Below are positions 20,317 through 31,300 of a DNA stretch of 64,000 bases, in pieces (the first letter of the stretch is position 1; each line of letters opens with the position of its first letter). Made by a program: the position numbers and the translations under genes. The stretch is from Pyxidicoccus trucidator (lineage in GTDB: Bacteria; Myxococcota; Myxococcia; Myxococcales; Myxococcaceae), in NCBI RefSeq assembly GCF_010894435.1, contig NZ_JAAIXZ010000002.1, positions 558,001 to 622,000 of the forward strand, read 5' to 3'. The notes under the pieces are model-generated. The model ran no database searches. It saw only the letters and a program-made list of their open reading frames with translations, and was not told the origin of the DNA.

Positions 20317-23300
20317 ATGGACAAGAACAAGATCATCGAAGGTGCCGCGAAGCTCGTCGCGAAGGGCGCCTACGACAAAGCCATCAAGGAGTACCAGAAG
20401 GTCCTGGAGGTCGACCCGAAGGACATCCGGGTGCTCCAGAAGATGGGGGAGCTGTACCAGAAGAAGAACGACAACGCGCAGGCGGCGCACTTCTTCACCA
20501 AGGTCGCGGAGAGCTACTCGTCCGACGGCTTCTTCCTCAAGGCTGTCGCCCTCTACAAGCAGGTCCTCAAGCTCAACCCGAACCTGCTGGAGGTGAACCT
20601 CAAGCTGGCGGAGTTGCACCAGCAGCTCGGGCTGATGTCCGAGGCGATGGCCTACTTCCAGATCGTCGCCAACCACTACGACAAGGCGGGCGACACCAAG
20701 GCGTCGCTCGATACCTTGAAGAAGATGGTGGATCTCGACCCGGAGAACGTGGCGTCGAAGATCAAGCTGGCCGAGCTGTACGCGCGGGAGAACATGGCGC
20801 GCGAGGCCGCCCAGGAGTTCAAGCGCGCCGCCGAGTACCTCAAGCGCAATGCGCGCGCGGACGACTGGCTCCGCGTGGCGGAGCGGCTGTCCACGCTGGA
20901 GCCGGAGAACCTCCCGCTCGCGAAGGAGCTGGCCATCTCCTACCTGCAGCGCGGCGACCAGAAGCGCGCGCTCGCGAAGCTGCAGGTGTGCTTCAAGGCG
21001 GACGGCCGCGACGTGGAGACGCTCACGCTGCTGGCCCAGGCGTTCCAGGGGCTGGGGCAGACCTCCAAGACGGTGTCCGTCTACAAGGAGCTGGCCAAGA
21101 TCCACCAGGAGCGCGGCCGGAACACCGAGGCCGAGGCCGTCTGGACGCAGATTGAAGTGTTGGATCCGCAGGACCCGGATCTGCTCGCGCGCCGCGCGCC
21201 TGCTCCGGCCCCGGCGGCGCCCCAGCCCGCGGCGGCACCGCAGCCCGCGCCTTCGCCTCGCGCCGCGCCCCAGGCCGCCACGCCCGCGCCCGCGCCGGCA
21301 CCCACGCCCGCTCCGGTGGCGCAGGCTCCGGGAGGCATGGGCCGGGAGCAGCTCGCCAAGCTGCTCACCGAGACGGACGTCTACGTGAAGTACGGGCTCC
21401 ACGACAAGGCGCTGGAGCACCTGCGCAAGGTCTTCACGGTCGACCCGGAGAACCTGGACGCGCACGAGAAGGCGTATCAAATCTACGTCGCGTCCGGGAA
21501 CGCGGCCCAGGCCTCCGAGCAGCTGCTCAACGTGCTGCGGCTGTGCACGCGCGCCGCGGATGTGCAGCGCGCGCAGCCGTACCTCGCCACCATCCTCCAG
21601 GAGAACCCGGCGCACCCGGAGGTGCCCGCGTTCCTGTCGGTGCTGCGCACGGACGGCCCGGTGGCGGTGGCGCCGGCGGTGGCGGTGGTGGAGTCGGTGG
21701 GCGAGGACGCCATCCTCGTCGACTCCAGCGATGACGAGATTCTCGTCGCCCCTCCGCCGGAAGACGCGCTGCTGCACCCGCCGGGCGACGAGCTGGCGCT
21801 GACGACGCTGCCCTCGGGTGACTCGGACGAGGTCATCGAGGACGACAGCGACGCCGCCGTCGTCAGCGAGGAGGCGCTCGTCGGCGAGGACCTCACGTCC
21901 GGCGAGGAGGACCTGTACGGCACGCCCGCGCCGGAGGACCTGGCGGCGGAGGCGCTGTCGGACGAGACGCTGGTGGCCGAGGACGACGGGATGGTGCTGA
22001 CGGACGAGCCCGGCCTGGGCACGTCCGACGACGAGCCGCTCGTCGCTTCCGACGACGACCTGGGCGCGACGTCCTCCTACTCGTTCGAGGACGAGTCGCT
22101 GGCGGACGAGTCCACGGCGACGTCCATGGAGGCGCTGTCGCTCGGCGACGACGACGAGCCCCAGCCCACGATGATTCGCGCGCCCACGCGGGCGCTGCTC
22201 CAGGAGGCCGCGCCGAACACCCGGCAGCTGCCCGCCATCCAGGACGAGGCTCCACTGGAGTTGGAGGACATGCCCACGCGCGTGGGCATCGCTCCGCTGG
22301 ACGCCTCCATGCTGGAGGAGGACGAGGCCGAGGTCACCGCCCTGGGCCTGGGCGACCCGCTCGACTACGAGGAGCCCACCGCCTCGCATGCCATCGTGGC
22401 GCTCGCGGACGAGCCCGCCATGGAGGAGTCCGACGAGGCGCTCCCCGAGGCGGAAGCGTCGCCGGTGGAGGCGTCCGACGACGAGGCGCTCTACGCGGAA
22501 GCCGAGAGCGTGTCCGCGGAGGAGCCCGTCGCCGAGGAGCCAGCGGCGGACGAGGAGGAGCCGGCGGGCGAGGAGTGCGACGAGGCGTCCTTCTTCCTCG
22601 ACCAGGGCCTGCTGGAAGAGGCGCGGGAAATCCTCGAGACGGTGGCGATTGCCTTCCCGGGCCACGCGCGTGCCGGCGAGCTGATGGCGCGGCTGGATGC
22701 GCTGGAGGCCGGCGGTGGCGTGGAGGCCGAGGAGGCGCCCGCCGAGCCGGTGGCCGTGCCGCACGTGCAGCCCGTGCTCGACACGGAGGCGGCTGGCGAG
22801 CGGGACGCGTTCGACCTGGCGGCGGAGCTGGCCGGCGAAATCGACAACCTGAGCGACGACACCGCGTCGGCCGCTCCGGCGGCGGAGGAGGACTTCCAGT
22901 ACTCGGTGGAGGAGGTCTTCTCCGAGTTCAAGAAGGGCCTCGCCAAGGTCGTGAAGCCCGAGGACGTGGACACGCACTACGACCTGGGCATCGCCTACAA
23001 GGAAATGGGCCTGCTGGACGACGCGCTCCACGAGTTCGACGTGGCCCGCCAGGGCTGCGTGGGCACCAAGCGCGAGCTGGACTGCATCACCATGGCCGGC
23101 ATGCTGCAGTTGATGCGCGGTGACGCCGGGGCGGCGGTGGCGCTCTTCCGCGAGGGCCTGGTCAGCGAGCTGGCCGCGGGCGAGCCGGCCAAGGCGCTCG
23201 CCTTCGAGCTGGCGGCCGCGTACGAGGCGCTGGGCGAGCCGGGCAAGGCGCTCTACCACTACCAGCGCGTGGCCGTGCTGGACGCGAAGTACCGCGACGT

Positions 23301-23475
23301 GTCGTCGCACATGTCCCGCCTGTCAGCCTCCGTGGAGCCGGAGGAGGACCCGCTGCCGTCCCGCTCCGCGAATGGCGCCAAGGCCAGCGGCTCCGCCGCA
23401 CCCGCGGCGACCGTGGCGCCCACCCCGATGCCGGCGGCTGGCGCGTCCAAGGCGCGCAAGGTCGGCTACCTGTAG
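20317..23475 (+). CDS. sgmX: SgmX, TPR-domain MglA effector for type IV pili
   Basis: 1052 residues. N-terminal TPR array (~1-290), Pro/Ala-rich linker (~293-342), second TPR block (~342-450), a long Asp/Glu-rich, probably disordered segment (~465-755) and a C-terminal TPR array (~755-1015) containing YDLGIAYKEMGLLDDALHEF. No signal peptide or membrane helix, so it is cytoplasmic. In M. xanthus, SgmX (MXAN_5766) lies in the same place after accC; it binds MglA-GTP through its C-terminal TPRs, goes to the leading pole and promotes pilus extension. Assignment is from architecture and synteny. Codon use matches its neighbours. Confidence 0.85.
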   Translation: MDKNKIIEGAAKLVAKGAYDKAIKEYQKVLEVDPKDIRVLQKMGELYQKKNDNAQAAHFFTKVAESYSSDGFFLKAVALYKQVLKLNPNLLEVNLKLAELHQQLGLMSEAMAYFQIVANHYDKAGDTKASLDTLKKMVDLDPENVASKIKLAELYARENMAREAAQEFKRAAEYLKRNARADDWLRVAERLSTLEPENLPLAKELAISYLQRGDQKRALAKLQVCFKADGRDVETLTLLAQAFQGLGQTSKTVSVYKELAKIHQERGRNTEAEAVWTQIEVLDPQDPDLLARRAPAPAPAAPQPAAAPQPAPSPRAAPQAATPAPAPAPTPAPVAQAPGGMGREQLAKLLTETDVYVKYGLHDKALEHLRKVFTVDPENLDAHEKAYQIYVASGNAAQASEQLLNVLRLCTRAADVQRAQPYLATILQENPAHPEVPAFLSVLRTDGPVAVAPAVAVVESVGEDAILVDSSDDEILVAPPPEDALLHPPGDELALTTLPSGDSDEVIEDDSDAAVVSEEALVGEDLTSGEEDLYGTPAPEDLAAEALSDETLVAEDDGMVLTDEPGLGTSDDEPLVASDDDLGATSSYSFEDESLADESTATSMEALSLGDDDEPQPTMIRAPTRALLQEAAPNTRQLPAIQDEAPLELEDMPTRVGIAPLDASMLEEDEAEVTALGLGDPLDYEEPTASHAIVALADEPAMEESDEALPEAEASPVEASDDEALYAEAESVSAEEPVAEEPAADEEEPAGEECDEASFFLDQGLLEEAREILETVAIAFPGHARAGELMARLDALEAGGGVEAEEAPAEPVAVPHVQPVLDTEAAGERDAFDLAAELAGEIDNLSDDTASAAPAAEEDFQYSVEEVFSEFKKGLAKVVKPEDVDTHYDLGIAYKEMGLLDDALHEFDVARQGCVGTKRELDCITMAGMLQLMRGDAGAAVALFREGLVSELAAGEPAKALAFELAAAYEALGEPGKALYHYQRVAVLDAKYRDVSSHMSRLSASVEPEEDPLPSRSANGAKASGSAAPAATVAPTPMPAAGASKARKVGYL

Positions 23476-23499
23476 TCCCCCCCGAGGTCCGGCGAGCCC

Positions 23500-24444
23500 A
23501 TGACGACCTACCTCGACTTCTTCGAGCTGACCCAGGAGCCCTTCTCCAACGCTCCGGTGAGCCGCTTCTATTACAACTCCGCGCAGCACTCGCAGGCGCT
23601 CACCCGGCTGATGCACGCGGTGAGCTACATGAAGGGCCTGTCCATCCTCATCGGGGACATCGGCGCGGGGAAGACGACGCTGGCGCGCCGCATGCTCGAC
23701 TCGCTGCCCGAGTCCGAGTACGAGGCCGCGCTGCTGGTCATCATCCACTCCGGGATTACGGCCAACTGGCTGCTGCGGCGCATTGCCCTGCAGCTGGGCG
23801 TGGAGAACCCCGCGCAGGAGAAGCTGGCGCTGCTGTCGCAGCTGTACCAGCGCCTGCTGCAAATCTACGAGTCCGGCAAGAAGGCCGTCGTCCTCATCGA
23901 CGAAGCGCAGATGCTGGAGACGCGCGAGCTGATGGAGGAGTTCCGGGGGCTGCTCAACCTGGAAGTGCCGGAGCGCAAGCTCATCTCCTTCGTCTTCTTC
24001 GGGCTGCCCGAGATTGAGAAGAACCTGAAGCTGGACGCGCCGCTCGCGCAGCGGGTGGCCATGCGCTACAAGCTGGAGCCCTTCACCGCCGAGTCCACGG
24101 AGGCGTACGTCAAGCACCGCCTCCGGCTGGCCGGGTGCCCGCGCATGCCCTTCTCGCCCGAGGCGCTGCTGGCCGTCCACCAGCACGCGTCCGGCTCCCC
24201 CCGCGTCATCAACACCCTGTGCGACAACGCCCTCTTCGAGGCCTTCCTCGCGCGGCAGGACACCATCCCCGGGGAGCTGGTGCACCGCATCGGGAAGAAC
24301 CTGGGGCTCCAGGGCGTGAACTCGCCCGCTGGGGAAGCAGGCGAGCGAGCAGTCGCCTCCGTCACGGCGCTGCCCCGGACGGCGAGCAGCAAGGTGGACC
24401 TGGCGGAGATCGACCGCTACCTCGAAGGGCTGGGTAAGCTGTAG
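23500..24444 (+). CDS. ExeA/GspA-like AAA ATPase
   Basis: 314 residues. The N terminus MTTYLDFFELTQEPFSNAP is the characteristic opening of the ExeA/MshM family; Walker A is GDIGAGKTTLARR, Walker B VVLIDEAQML, sensor 1 ISFVFFGLPEIE and an arginine-finger-like SGSPRVINTLCDNAL. Family members help assemble secretins or pilus systems, usually through a C-terminal peptidoglycan-binding domain. That domain is missing here: the protein ends after a short tail, so it should be cytoplasmic. It begins 24 bp after sgmX and ends 5 bp before the next gene, so it is likely co-transcribed with both. Confidence 0.85.
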   Translation: MTTYLDFFELTQEPFSNAPVSRFYYNSAQHSQALTRLMHAVSYMKGLSILIGDIGAGKTTLARRMLDSLPESEYEAALLVIIHSGITANWLLRRIALQLGVENPAQEKLALLSQLYQRLLQIYESGKKAVVLIDEAQMLETRELMEEFRGLLNLEVPERKLISFVFFGLPEIEKNLKLDAPLAQRVAMRYKLEPFTAESTEAYVKHRLRLAGCPRMPFSPEALLAVHQHASGSPRVINTLCDNALFEAFLARQDTIPGELVHRIGKNLGLQGVNSPAGEAGERAVASVTALPRTASSKVDLAEIDRYLEGLGKL

Positions 24445-24449
24445 CGGCT

Positions 24450-27400
24450 TTGTCCTCCCCAAGCCGCAACGGCCCCCGCAGGGCGCTCCTGCTGGTGCTC
24501 CTCGTCCTGTCGGGGAGCATCCTGCTGTTGCGCATGCAGGCCTCGTGGGACCTCGCCTGCACGCTGGCGCGGCGCAACCTGCCCGACGTGCTGGGGCTGG
24601 ACGTGGGCATCGGCCGCTGCGAGCTGGACCCGCTGGGCTCTCGCGTGGTGGTGCACGGCTTCTCGCTCTTCCTGCCGGGGACGGACACGCCCATCGTCGC
24701 GGCGGACACGGCGGAGGTGCAGCTGGGCTTCCTGCGGCCGCTCAGCGGGCGGCTGACGCTGGCGCTGGTGCGGGCCACGCGGCCGCGCGTGTCGCTGGAC
24801 TTGTCGCAGCCGTCGGCGGAGCCCGGGAAGAAGTCGGAGGGCTGCTTCCTGGACCCGCTGGAGCGGCTGCGGGTGGCGCGGCTGGACATCACCGGCGCGG
24901 AGCTGCGGCTGGCGCTGCCGGAGGGCCGGCGCGTGGAGGTGGGCGAGCTGGACGTGCGCTGGGCGGAGCGCTGGGGCGTCATCGAGCTGGACGTGGAGGC
25001 GCGGCGCGGGCTGGTGCGGCTGGGGCCGGACGTGCAGGACCTGACGCTGGGGCAGCTGGCGGTGGCGGGCGCGTTGGACCCGGACGAGGCCCTGCTGGAG
25101 CTGGAGCGCGCGGAGGTGTCGCTGGACGACCTCACCACCACGGTGTCCGGCCGCGTGGAGTCGCTGTGTGAGCCGAACCTCGCGCTGGACGCGCAGGTGT
25201 TCCTCCCGCTGCGCACGCTGTCGCAGGCGCGCCTGGTGCCGAAGCCGGCCACGGGCCACCTCTGGGCCCGCGTGTCCATCGCCGGCAGGCCCGCGTCGCC
25301 CGCGGTGTCGCTGGAGCTGTCCGGCAGCGGGCTGGGCTATGACCGCTTCGGCCCCTCCAACCTCACCGCGCGCCTGTCGTACTCGGGGGACGAGGTGCGG
25401 GTGGAGGACCTGGTGGTGCCGGTGGGCGCGGGGAAGGTGCGCGCCACGGCCCGGCTGGGGCTGACGCCGAACTTCCCGCTGGAGGTGTCGCTGTCGGCGC
25501 AGGACGCGTCGCTGGGCCGCATCCTGGACCGCGCGGGCGTGAAGGGCTCGTGGGTGGACTTCCCGGCCACGCTGGACGCGCAGCTCTCCGGCAACCTTCT
25601 GCCGCGCTTCTCGCTGGCCGGCCCGCTGGATTTGCGCACGGGTCCCTTCGTGCTGGCGACGCGCGCCTTCGACGCGCCGGAGGCCGAGGGGCTCACCATC
25701 CTCGAGTTCGACAAGGGCCGCGCCCAGGCGCAGGTGAAGATTCAGTCGGACCGCGTGTCCTTCAACCACGTCACCGCGGAGTCGGGCCGCTCGCGCGTGC
25801 ATGGGGACGTGGGGCTGCTCATCGAAGACGGGCTGGGGCTGGACATCCACGGCCACGGCGACCTGGACCTCGCGGACTTCCGCCACATCGCCGGCCTGCA
25901 GTGGGCGGGGCGGGGGAGCGCGACGTACTCGCTGACGGGCGCTGCCTCGGAGCTGAAGGTGGAGGCGGGCCTGTCCATGCGCGACTTCGTCTTCTGGAAC
26001 CTCTCGCTGGGCGTCCTGCAGGGGAAGCTGACCTACTCGGACGGGGTGCTGGCCTTCCCCTCCTTCACCGGCCAGAAGGGACGCACGCAGTACTACGGCA
26101 AGGCGGGCGTGTCCTTCGGGCGGCTGCTCGGGCTTCGCCTGGAGGTGAATGTCCCGCAGGGGCGCACCGAGGACCTGGTGGACGTGGTGGCGGGCCTGAG
26201 CCCCTCGCTGGCGGTGATGCAGGGGACGCTGGGCGGCACGGCCACGGGGCGCGTGGAGGTGGACAGCCCGGTGGAGAAGCTGGAGGGCCTGGTCGCCTTC
26301 GACGTGAAGGACACCACGTACTTCGGCCGCCGCATGGGCGACGGCGCCCTGCGCCTGCGCTTCGTGGACGGCAAGGCGATGGTGCTGGAGCGCACCGTGC
26401 TGAAGGGGCCGCTGGGTCGCACGTGGGCGGAGGGCACCTTCGCCTTCGCGGGCGGGCTGGACTACCGCTTCGGCGGGGACGGCCTGTCGCTGGGCGAGGC
26501 CGTGGGGCCGGAGCTCGCGGAGCGCATGGGCATCGAAGGCGCCATGGTCATGGACGGCACGGTGTCCGGCACCGCCGACGTGCCGGTGGTGGACGCCACG
26601 CTGCGCGCGCCGCGCGTCACCTTCGCCTGGCGCAACCTGGGCGCCATGGACCTCACCGGGCGTCTGGTGGGCAAGGACTTCGAGGTGTGGGGCCGGCCCT
26701 TCCAGGACGCCAACGGCCGGGTGAGCATCAAGGTGCGGGACAACTGGCCCTACGAGGCGCAGGGCTCGCTGGCGCTGCCGGAAATCCGCCCGCTGCTGCC
26801 GTCGGACCCGCTGTGGGCGGGTGTCTCCGGCTCGCTCTCCGGCACGCTGAGCGCGAAGGGGCTGATGCTGGAGCCCGCCGGCTCGCAGGTGAACGCCACG
26901 GTGGACAAGCTGGTGCTGTCGCGCGACGACGTGCACGGGGAGAACTCGGGCCCCATCGTCCTCGCCTATGCGAGCAGTCGCCTGGACGTGCAGCCCTTCC
27001 GCTTCGTGGGGCCGTACGTGGACCTGTCGCTGGGCGGGTGGATGGGGCCTCGCGGCATGGCCGTCACGCTGCGCGGCGGCTGGGACGTGCGGATGCTGGA
27101 GTCGCTGCTGCCCTCCATGGTGGAGCGCGCCACGGGTCGCGTCACCGTGGACGCGGAGGCCACCGGCACGCCGGAGGCGCCCTCCATCGTCGGCACCGCG
27201 GAGCTGCTGGACTTGCGGCTGGCGCTGCGCGACTGGCCCGTCAACGTGCGCAACATGTCCGGGCGCCTGGAGATGACGGGCAACCGGGTGCTGCTGGAGC
27301 ACCTGCAGGGGCAGCTCAACGAGGGGCGCGTGTCCGCGCGCGGGGACGTGCGGCTGGAGCGCTTCCTGCCGCAGCGGCTGGGCCTCACGGTGCAGCTGGA

Positions 27401-28382
27401 CGAGGTGCCCTACCGCCTCACCGAGGACTTGCCGGCCACCTTCTCCGGGCTGCTCCAGGTGATTGGCCCGCCCAAGGGCTTCACCGTCACGGGCGGGCTG
27501 GACATCGTGAAGATGCGCTACCAGAAGGCGCTGGACGTGGAGTCGCTGCTCAAGTCCGTCCAGAAGCGCGCCAGCACGCTGACGTCCGCGCCCGCCCCCT
27601 CGTCGTCGGGCGAGCCGCCGAAGCCATGGGTCATCTGGGACGTGAATGTGCACTTCGGCGACGTCCGGGTGGACAACAACCTGGCCAAGGCCCGCCTGCT
27701 GGGCGACGTGCGGCTGACGGGCACGGACGTGCGGCCCGGCCTGCTGGGGCGGGTGGAGCTGGCGGAGGGCAGCCAGGCCTTCTTCCGCAACAACCCCTTC
27801 ACCATCAGCCAGGGGCAGCTGGAGTTCCAGGACCCCACCGGCATCGACCCCGTCTTCGAGGTCCAGGCTCAGACGCAGGTGCGCGAATACACGGTGAAGC
27901 TGCACGCCTTCGGCAAGCCGGCGGACCCGCAGGTCCTGCTCTCCTCGGAGCCGGCGCTGGTGGAGGGGGACATCGTCTCCCTGCTCACCCTGGGCTTCAC
28001 CTCGTCGGACCGGGACACGGCGGCCTCGGCGAGCGCCGGCCTGGCAGCCGAGGCCCTCTTCAACGTGTCGGGGCTGGACCGGCAGCTCCAGCGCTTCCTC
28101 CCCAGCAACCCGGTGCTGCGGGATTTGTCCCTGCAAATCGCCACCACCTACAACGACGCCACGCGGCAGGCGGAGCCGACCGCACAACTGGAGTCGAAGT
28201 TCCTGAGCGAGCAGCTTAAAATCGGCATGACACAACCGGTGAGCGGACGCGGCACGCGGGCGCGCGCCGAGTACCGCTTCGACGACCGACTCTCCGCTCA
28301 GGCCCAGTGGGACAACGAGAACAGCGAAGCCTCGTTTGGCAACCTCGGGCTCGAGCTGAAGCTGAGCTGGGAGGTCGAATAG
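24450..28382 (+). CDS. tamB: TamB-family (DUF490) envelope protein
   Basis: 1310 residues from a TTG start; the next ATG would remove part of the N-terminal membrane anchor (ALLLVLLVLSGSILLL), so TTG is preferred. A very long beta-rich region follows, typical of the lipid-groove proteins TamB/AsmA. The C-terminal ~350 residues match the TamB domain, with features such as GQLEFQDPTGIDPVFEVQAQ and PQVLLSSEPALVEGDIVSLL. TamB spans the periplasm and works with an Omp85 partner in outer-membrane protein insertion or lipid transport. Here the Omp85 gene follows directly, and may even overlap. Confidence 0.88.
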   Translation: MSSPSRNGPRRALLLVLLVLSGSILLLRMQASWDLACTLARRNLPDVLGLDVGIGRCELDPLGSRVVVHGFSLFLPGTDTPIVAADTAEVQLGFLRPLSGRLTLALVRATRPRVSLDLSQPSAEPGKKSEGCFLDPLERLRVARLDITGAELRLALPEGRRVEVGELDVRWAERWGVIELDVEARRGLVRLGPDVQDLTLGQLAVAGALDPDEALLELERAEVSLDDLTTTVSGRVESLCEPNLALDAQVFLPLRTLSQARLVPKPATGHLWARVSIAGRPASPAVSLELSGSGLGYDRFGPSNLTARLSYSGDEVRVEDLVVPVGAGKVRATARLGLTPNFPLEVSLSAQDASLGRILDRAGVKGSWVDFPATLDAQLSGNLLPRFSLAGPLDLRTGPFVLATRAFDAPEAEGLTILEFDKGRAQAQVKIQSDRVSFNHVTAESGRSRVHGDVGLLIEDGLGLDIHGHGDLDLADFRHIAGLQWAGRGSATYSLTGAASELKVEAGLSMRDFVFWNLSLGVLQGKLTYSDGVLAFPSFTGQKGRTQYYGKAGVSFGRLLGLRLEVNVPQGRTEDLVDVVAGLSPSLAVMQGTLGGTATGRVEVDSPVEKLEGLVAFDVKDTTYFGRRMGDGALRLRFVDGKAMVLERTVLKGPLGRTWAEGTFAFAGGLDYRFGGDGLSLGEAVGPELAERMGIEGAMVMDGTVSGTADVPVVDATLRAPRVTFAWRNLGAMDLTGRLVGKDFEVWGRPFQDANGRVSIKVRDNWPYEAQGSLALPEIRPLLPSDPLWAGVSGSLSGTLSAKGLMLEPAGSQVNATVDKLVLSRDDVHGENSGPIVLAYASSRLDVQPFRFVGPYVDLSLGGWMGPRGMAVTLRGGWDVRMLESLLPSMVERATGRVTVDAEATGTPEAPSIVGTAELLDLRLALRDWPVNVRNMSGRLEMTGNRVLLEHLQGQLNEGRVSARGDVRLERFLPQRLGLTVQLDEVPYRLTEDLPATFSGLLQVIGPPKGFTVTGGLDIVKMRYQKALDVESLLKSVQKRASTLTSAPAPSSSGEPPKPWVIWDVNVHFGDVRVDNNLAKARLLGDVRLTGTDVRPGLLGRVELAEGSQAFFRNNPFTISQGQLEFQDPTGIDPVFEVQAQTQVREYTVKLHAFGKPADPQVLLSSEPALVEGDIVSLLTLGFTSSDRDTAASASAGLAAEALFNVSGLDRQLQRFLPSNPVLRDLSLQIATTYNDATRQAEPTAQLESKFLSEQLKIGMTQPVSGRGTRARAEYRFDDRLSAQAQWDNENSEASFGNLGLELKLSWEVE

Positions 28383-31300
28383 CCCGCGCCTTCACGGTGT
28401 GGGCGCTGCTGCTGTGCGTCCTCGTGTCGGGCGCGGCGGCGGCGCAGCCCGAGGGTGAGTCCTGGCCGGAGGTGGTGGCCGTGGAGCTGCACCTGCCGGG
28501 CGGCGCGGACGCGCAGGGGCTGGCCGGGCTGGTGGCGGTGCGCAAGGGACAGGCCCTGTCGCCGGGCGCGGTGCGGCGCTCGGTGGAGCGGCTGTGGGCC
28601 ACGGGGCGCTTCACGGACGTGGTGGCGCGCACGGTGGAGGTGCGCGGCGGCGTCCAGCTCGTGTTCCAGCTCACGCCGGTGGCCCGGCTGGCGCGGCTGC
28701 GCTTCCATGGGAACTCCGAGCTGTCCGAGGGCGAGCTCATCGAGGCGAGCGGCCTGCTCGAGGGTGGGCCGCTGGACGCGGAGGAGCTGGAGGGGGCGGT
28801 GGCCTCCGTCCTCCAGGCGTACCAGCGCCGGGGCTTTGACTCGGCGAAGGTGACGGTGCGGCAGGAGCCGGTGACGGACGGGGTGGCGGTGTCGCTCACC
28901 GTGGAGGAGGGCGTGCCCACGCGGGTGCGGGGCGTGACGTTCTCCGGCAGCCCGGGCTTCCCGCTGCCGCGCCTGCTGGAGGTGCTGGAGATGCGGCCGG
29001 GCGAGGTGTTCGACCGGGCGCGCCTGGACTCGGGGCTGGAGCGGCTGCGCACGCTGCTGCGCGAGGCGGGCCACTGGCGCGCGCAGGTGGGGACGCCGGC
29101 GGTGCTGGTGGAGGGGAGCGCGGCCTCGGTGTCGGTGCCGCTGTCGGCGGGGCCCCGGTACTCGGTGCGCTTCCATGGCAACCACCGCTTCCCGGCGACG
29201 CTGCTGGAGCGGGTGCTGGCGCACGACGTGGCGGAGTCGCTGGACGAGGTGGTGGCGGGGCGGCTGGCGCGGCGGGTGGAGGCCTTCTACCGCTACCGTG
29301 GCTTCCACGACGTGCGCGTGCGGCCCCGCGAGGTGGTGCGGCCGGACGGAGAGCGGGCTGCGCTGGCCTTCGACGTGGAGGAGGGGCACCCGCTGCGCGT
29401 GGTGGAGGTGCGCTTCCATGGCAACCAGGGGCTGTCCTCGGAGGTGCTGCGCGGGATGCTGGCGGAGCGGGTGCGCGCGGGCGAGCCCCGGCCGGAGCTG
29501 GACCTGCGCCTGCTGGACGACCCGCTGGACGTCGAGGGACGCCACGGCCCGGAGGTGGGCGAGCTGGAGCCTCCGCCGGACCCGGCCACGGTGTACGTGG
29601 AGGACGCGTGGCTTGAAGCCGTGGACGCGATGAACGAGCTGTACCGCGAGCAGGGCTACCTCTCGGCGGGTGTGTCGTTGCGCGGGCTGACGGTGGACCT
29701 GAAGGGCCACACGGCGGTGGCGGACTTCGACGTGGAGGAGGGGCCGCAGGCGCGCGTGACGGAGGTGCGCTTCGAGGGCGTGCCGAAGGACGTGACGGTG
29801 CTGCCGGTGACGCTGAAGGTGCGCCGGGGCAGGCCACTGAGCTTCGAGGAGGTGGAGGAGGCGCGGCAGTTGCTGGAGCACGCGCTGGCGCAGTGGGGCT
29901 ACCTCTTCGGCCGGGCCACGACGGAGGCGGGCGTGGGCGAGGACGGGAAGTCGGCGACGGTGGTGTTCCGCGCGGACGCGGGCCCGCAGGTGCGGGTGGG
30001 GAAGATTCTGGTGCAGGGGCTGACGCGGACGGACCTGGACCTGGTGCTGGCCAACCTGGCGCTGGAGGAGGGCAAGCCCGTTGCGCTGGAGCAGCTGACG
30101 GAGGGCCAGCGGCGGCTGGCGCGGCTGGGAGTGTTCCGGCAGGTGGACGTGTCGCTGGCGGACCCCACGCGGCGCGAGGAAACGAAGGACGTGTTGGTGA
30201 CGGTGCAGGAGCGGCCCCGGCTGGATGGCCAGGTGTCCGGCGGCTACTTCCTGGTGGACGGTCCGCGAATCACGCTGGACACGGCCTACCGCAACCTGGA
30301 CGGCATGGGCCTGAGCCTGCTGGCGCGCGGGAAGGTGAACTACGCGGGCTGGAGCGCGGAGGCGCTGTCACGGGACAGGCGCATCGCCTGCTCGCAGCAG
30401 GGGCTGGATGGCGGTGTCGCCCCGGGCTGTGACGCGGAGCTGCAGGGGCTGAGTGGTCTGGGCGGGCGCGGCAACCTGGCGCTGGCGCAGCCCCGGCTGT
30501 TCTTCCTGCTGCCGCTGGAGGTGGGGGCCCGGTTGGACCTGATTGGCGAGCGCGTGCACCGGCCGTCGTATGTGTCCACGCGGTTCGCCGCGGCGGCGGC
30601 GCTGGACTGGGCGGCGGCGTCGTGGCTGAGCCTGTCGCTGTCGTACGAGGTGGAGAACAACCGGCTGCGCTCGCGCGCGGGCGTGCTGGAGCTGCTGAAC
30701 CGGGCGGACCAGGAGCGGCTGCGCTACCCCTTCGGAGACTTCACGCTGCACTCGCTGCGGCCCTCGGCCACGCTGGACTTCCGGGACGACCCGACGAACC
30801 CGCGCAAGGGTGTGGTGTTCATCTCCAGCGCGGAGTTCACCCGGGGGTTGAGCGTGAGGCCCACGGACGTGGCGGGCAACCGCGTGGCGGGGTACCCGAT
30901 TGACGGCGTGAAGCTGGCGAGCAACCTGAGCGGCTACATCCCCCTGGGCCGGCGGGCGAGCATGGCGCTGTCGGCGCGGGCGGGCACCATCATCCCGCTG
31001 GAGGACGACGCGCAGGCCATCGGCTCGAAGCTGTTCTACCTGGGTGGCTCGTCGAGCCTGCGGGGCTTCCGCGAGGACGGAGTGCTGCCGGAGGACGTGC
31101 GTGGGGCGCTGCAGCAGCGGCTGCGGGACTGCCGGGCGCTGATTACGCCGACGGGGTGCTCGGCGGAGCTGAAGGCGGTGCTGGCCGGGCAGGTGCCGGC
31201 GAGCCAGGGCGGTGAGTTGTTCACGCTGGGCAAGGCGGAGCTTCGGCTGCCCGCGCTGACGTCATTGGACCTGGGCCTGTTCTTCGAGGCGGGCAACCTG

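Noticed and set aside
20281..23310. 1009-codon minus-strand frame opposite sgmX
   Set aside because: Antisense to a recognised TPR protein; Arg/Leu/Val-rich artefact.
24417..28235. 1272-codon open frame on the minus strand opposite tamB
   Set aside because: Composition is extreme (His/Arg/Gln-rich) with no domain; it is the shadow of the plus-strand gene in GC-rich DNA.
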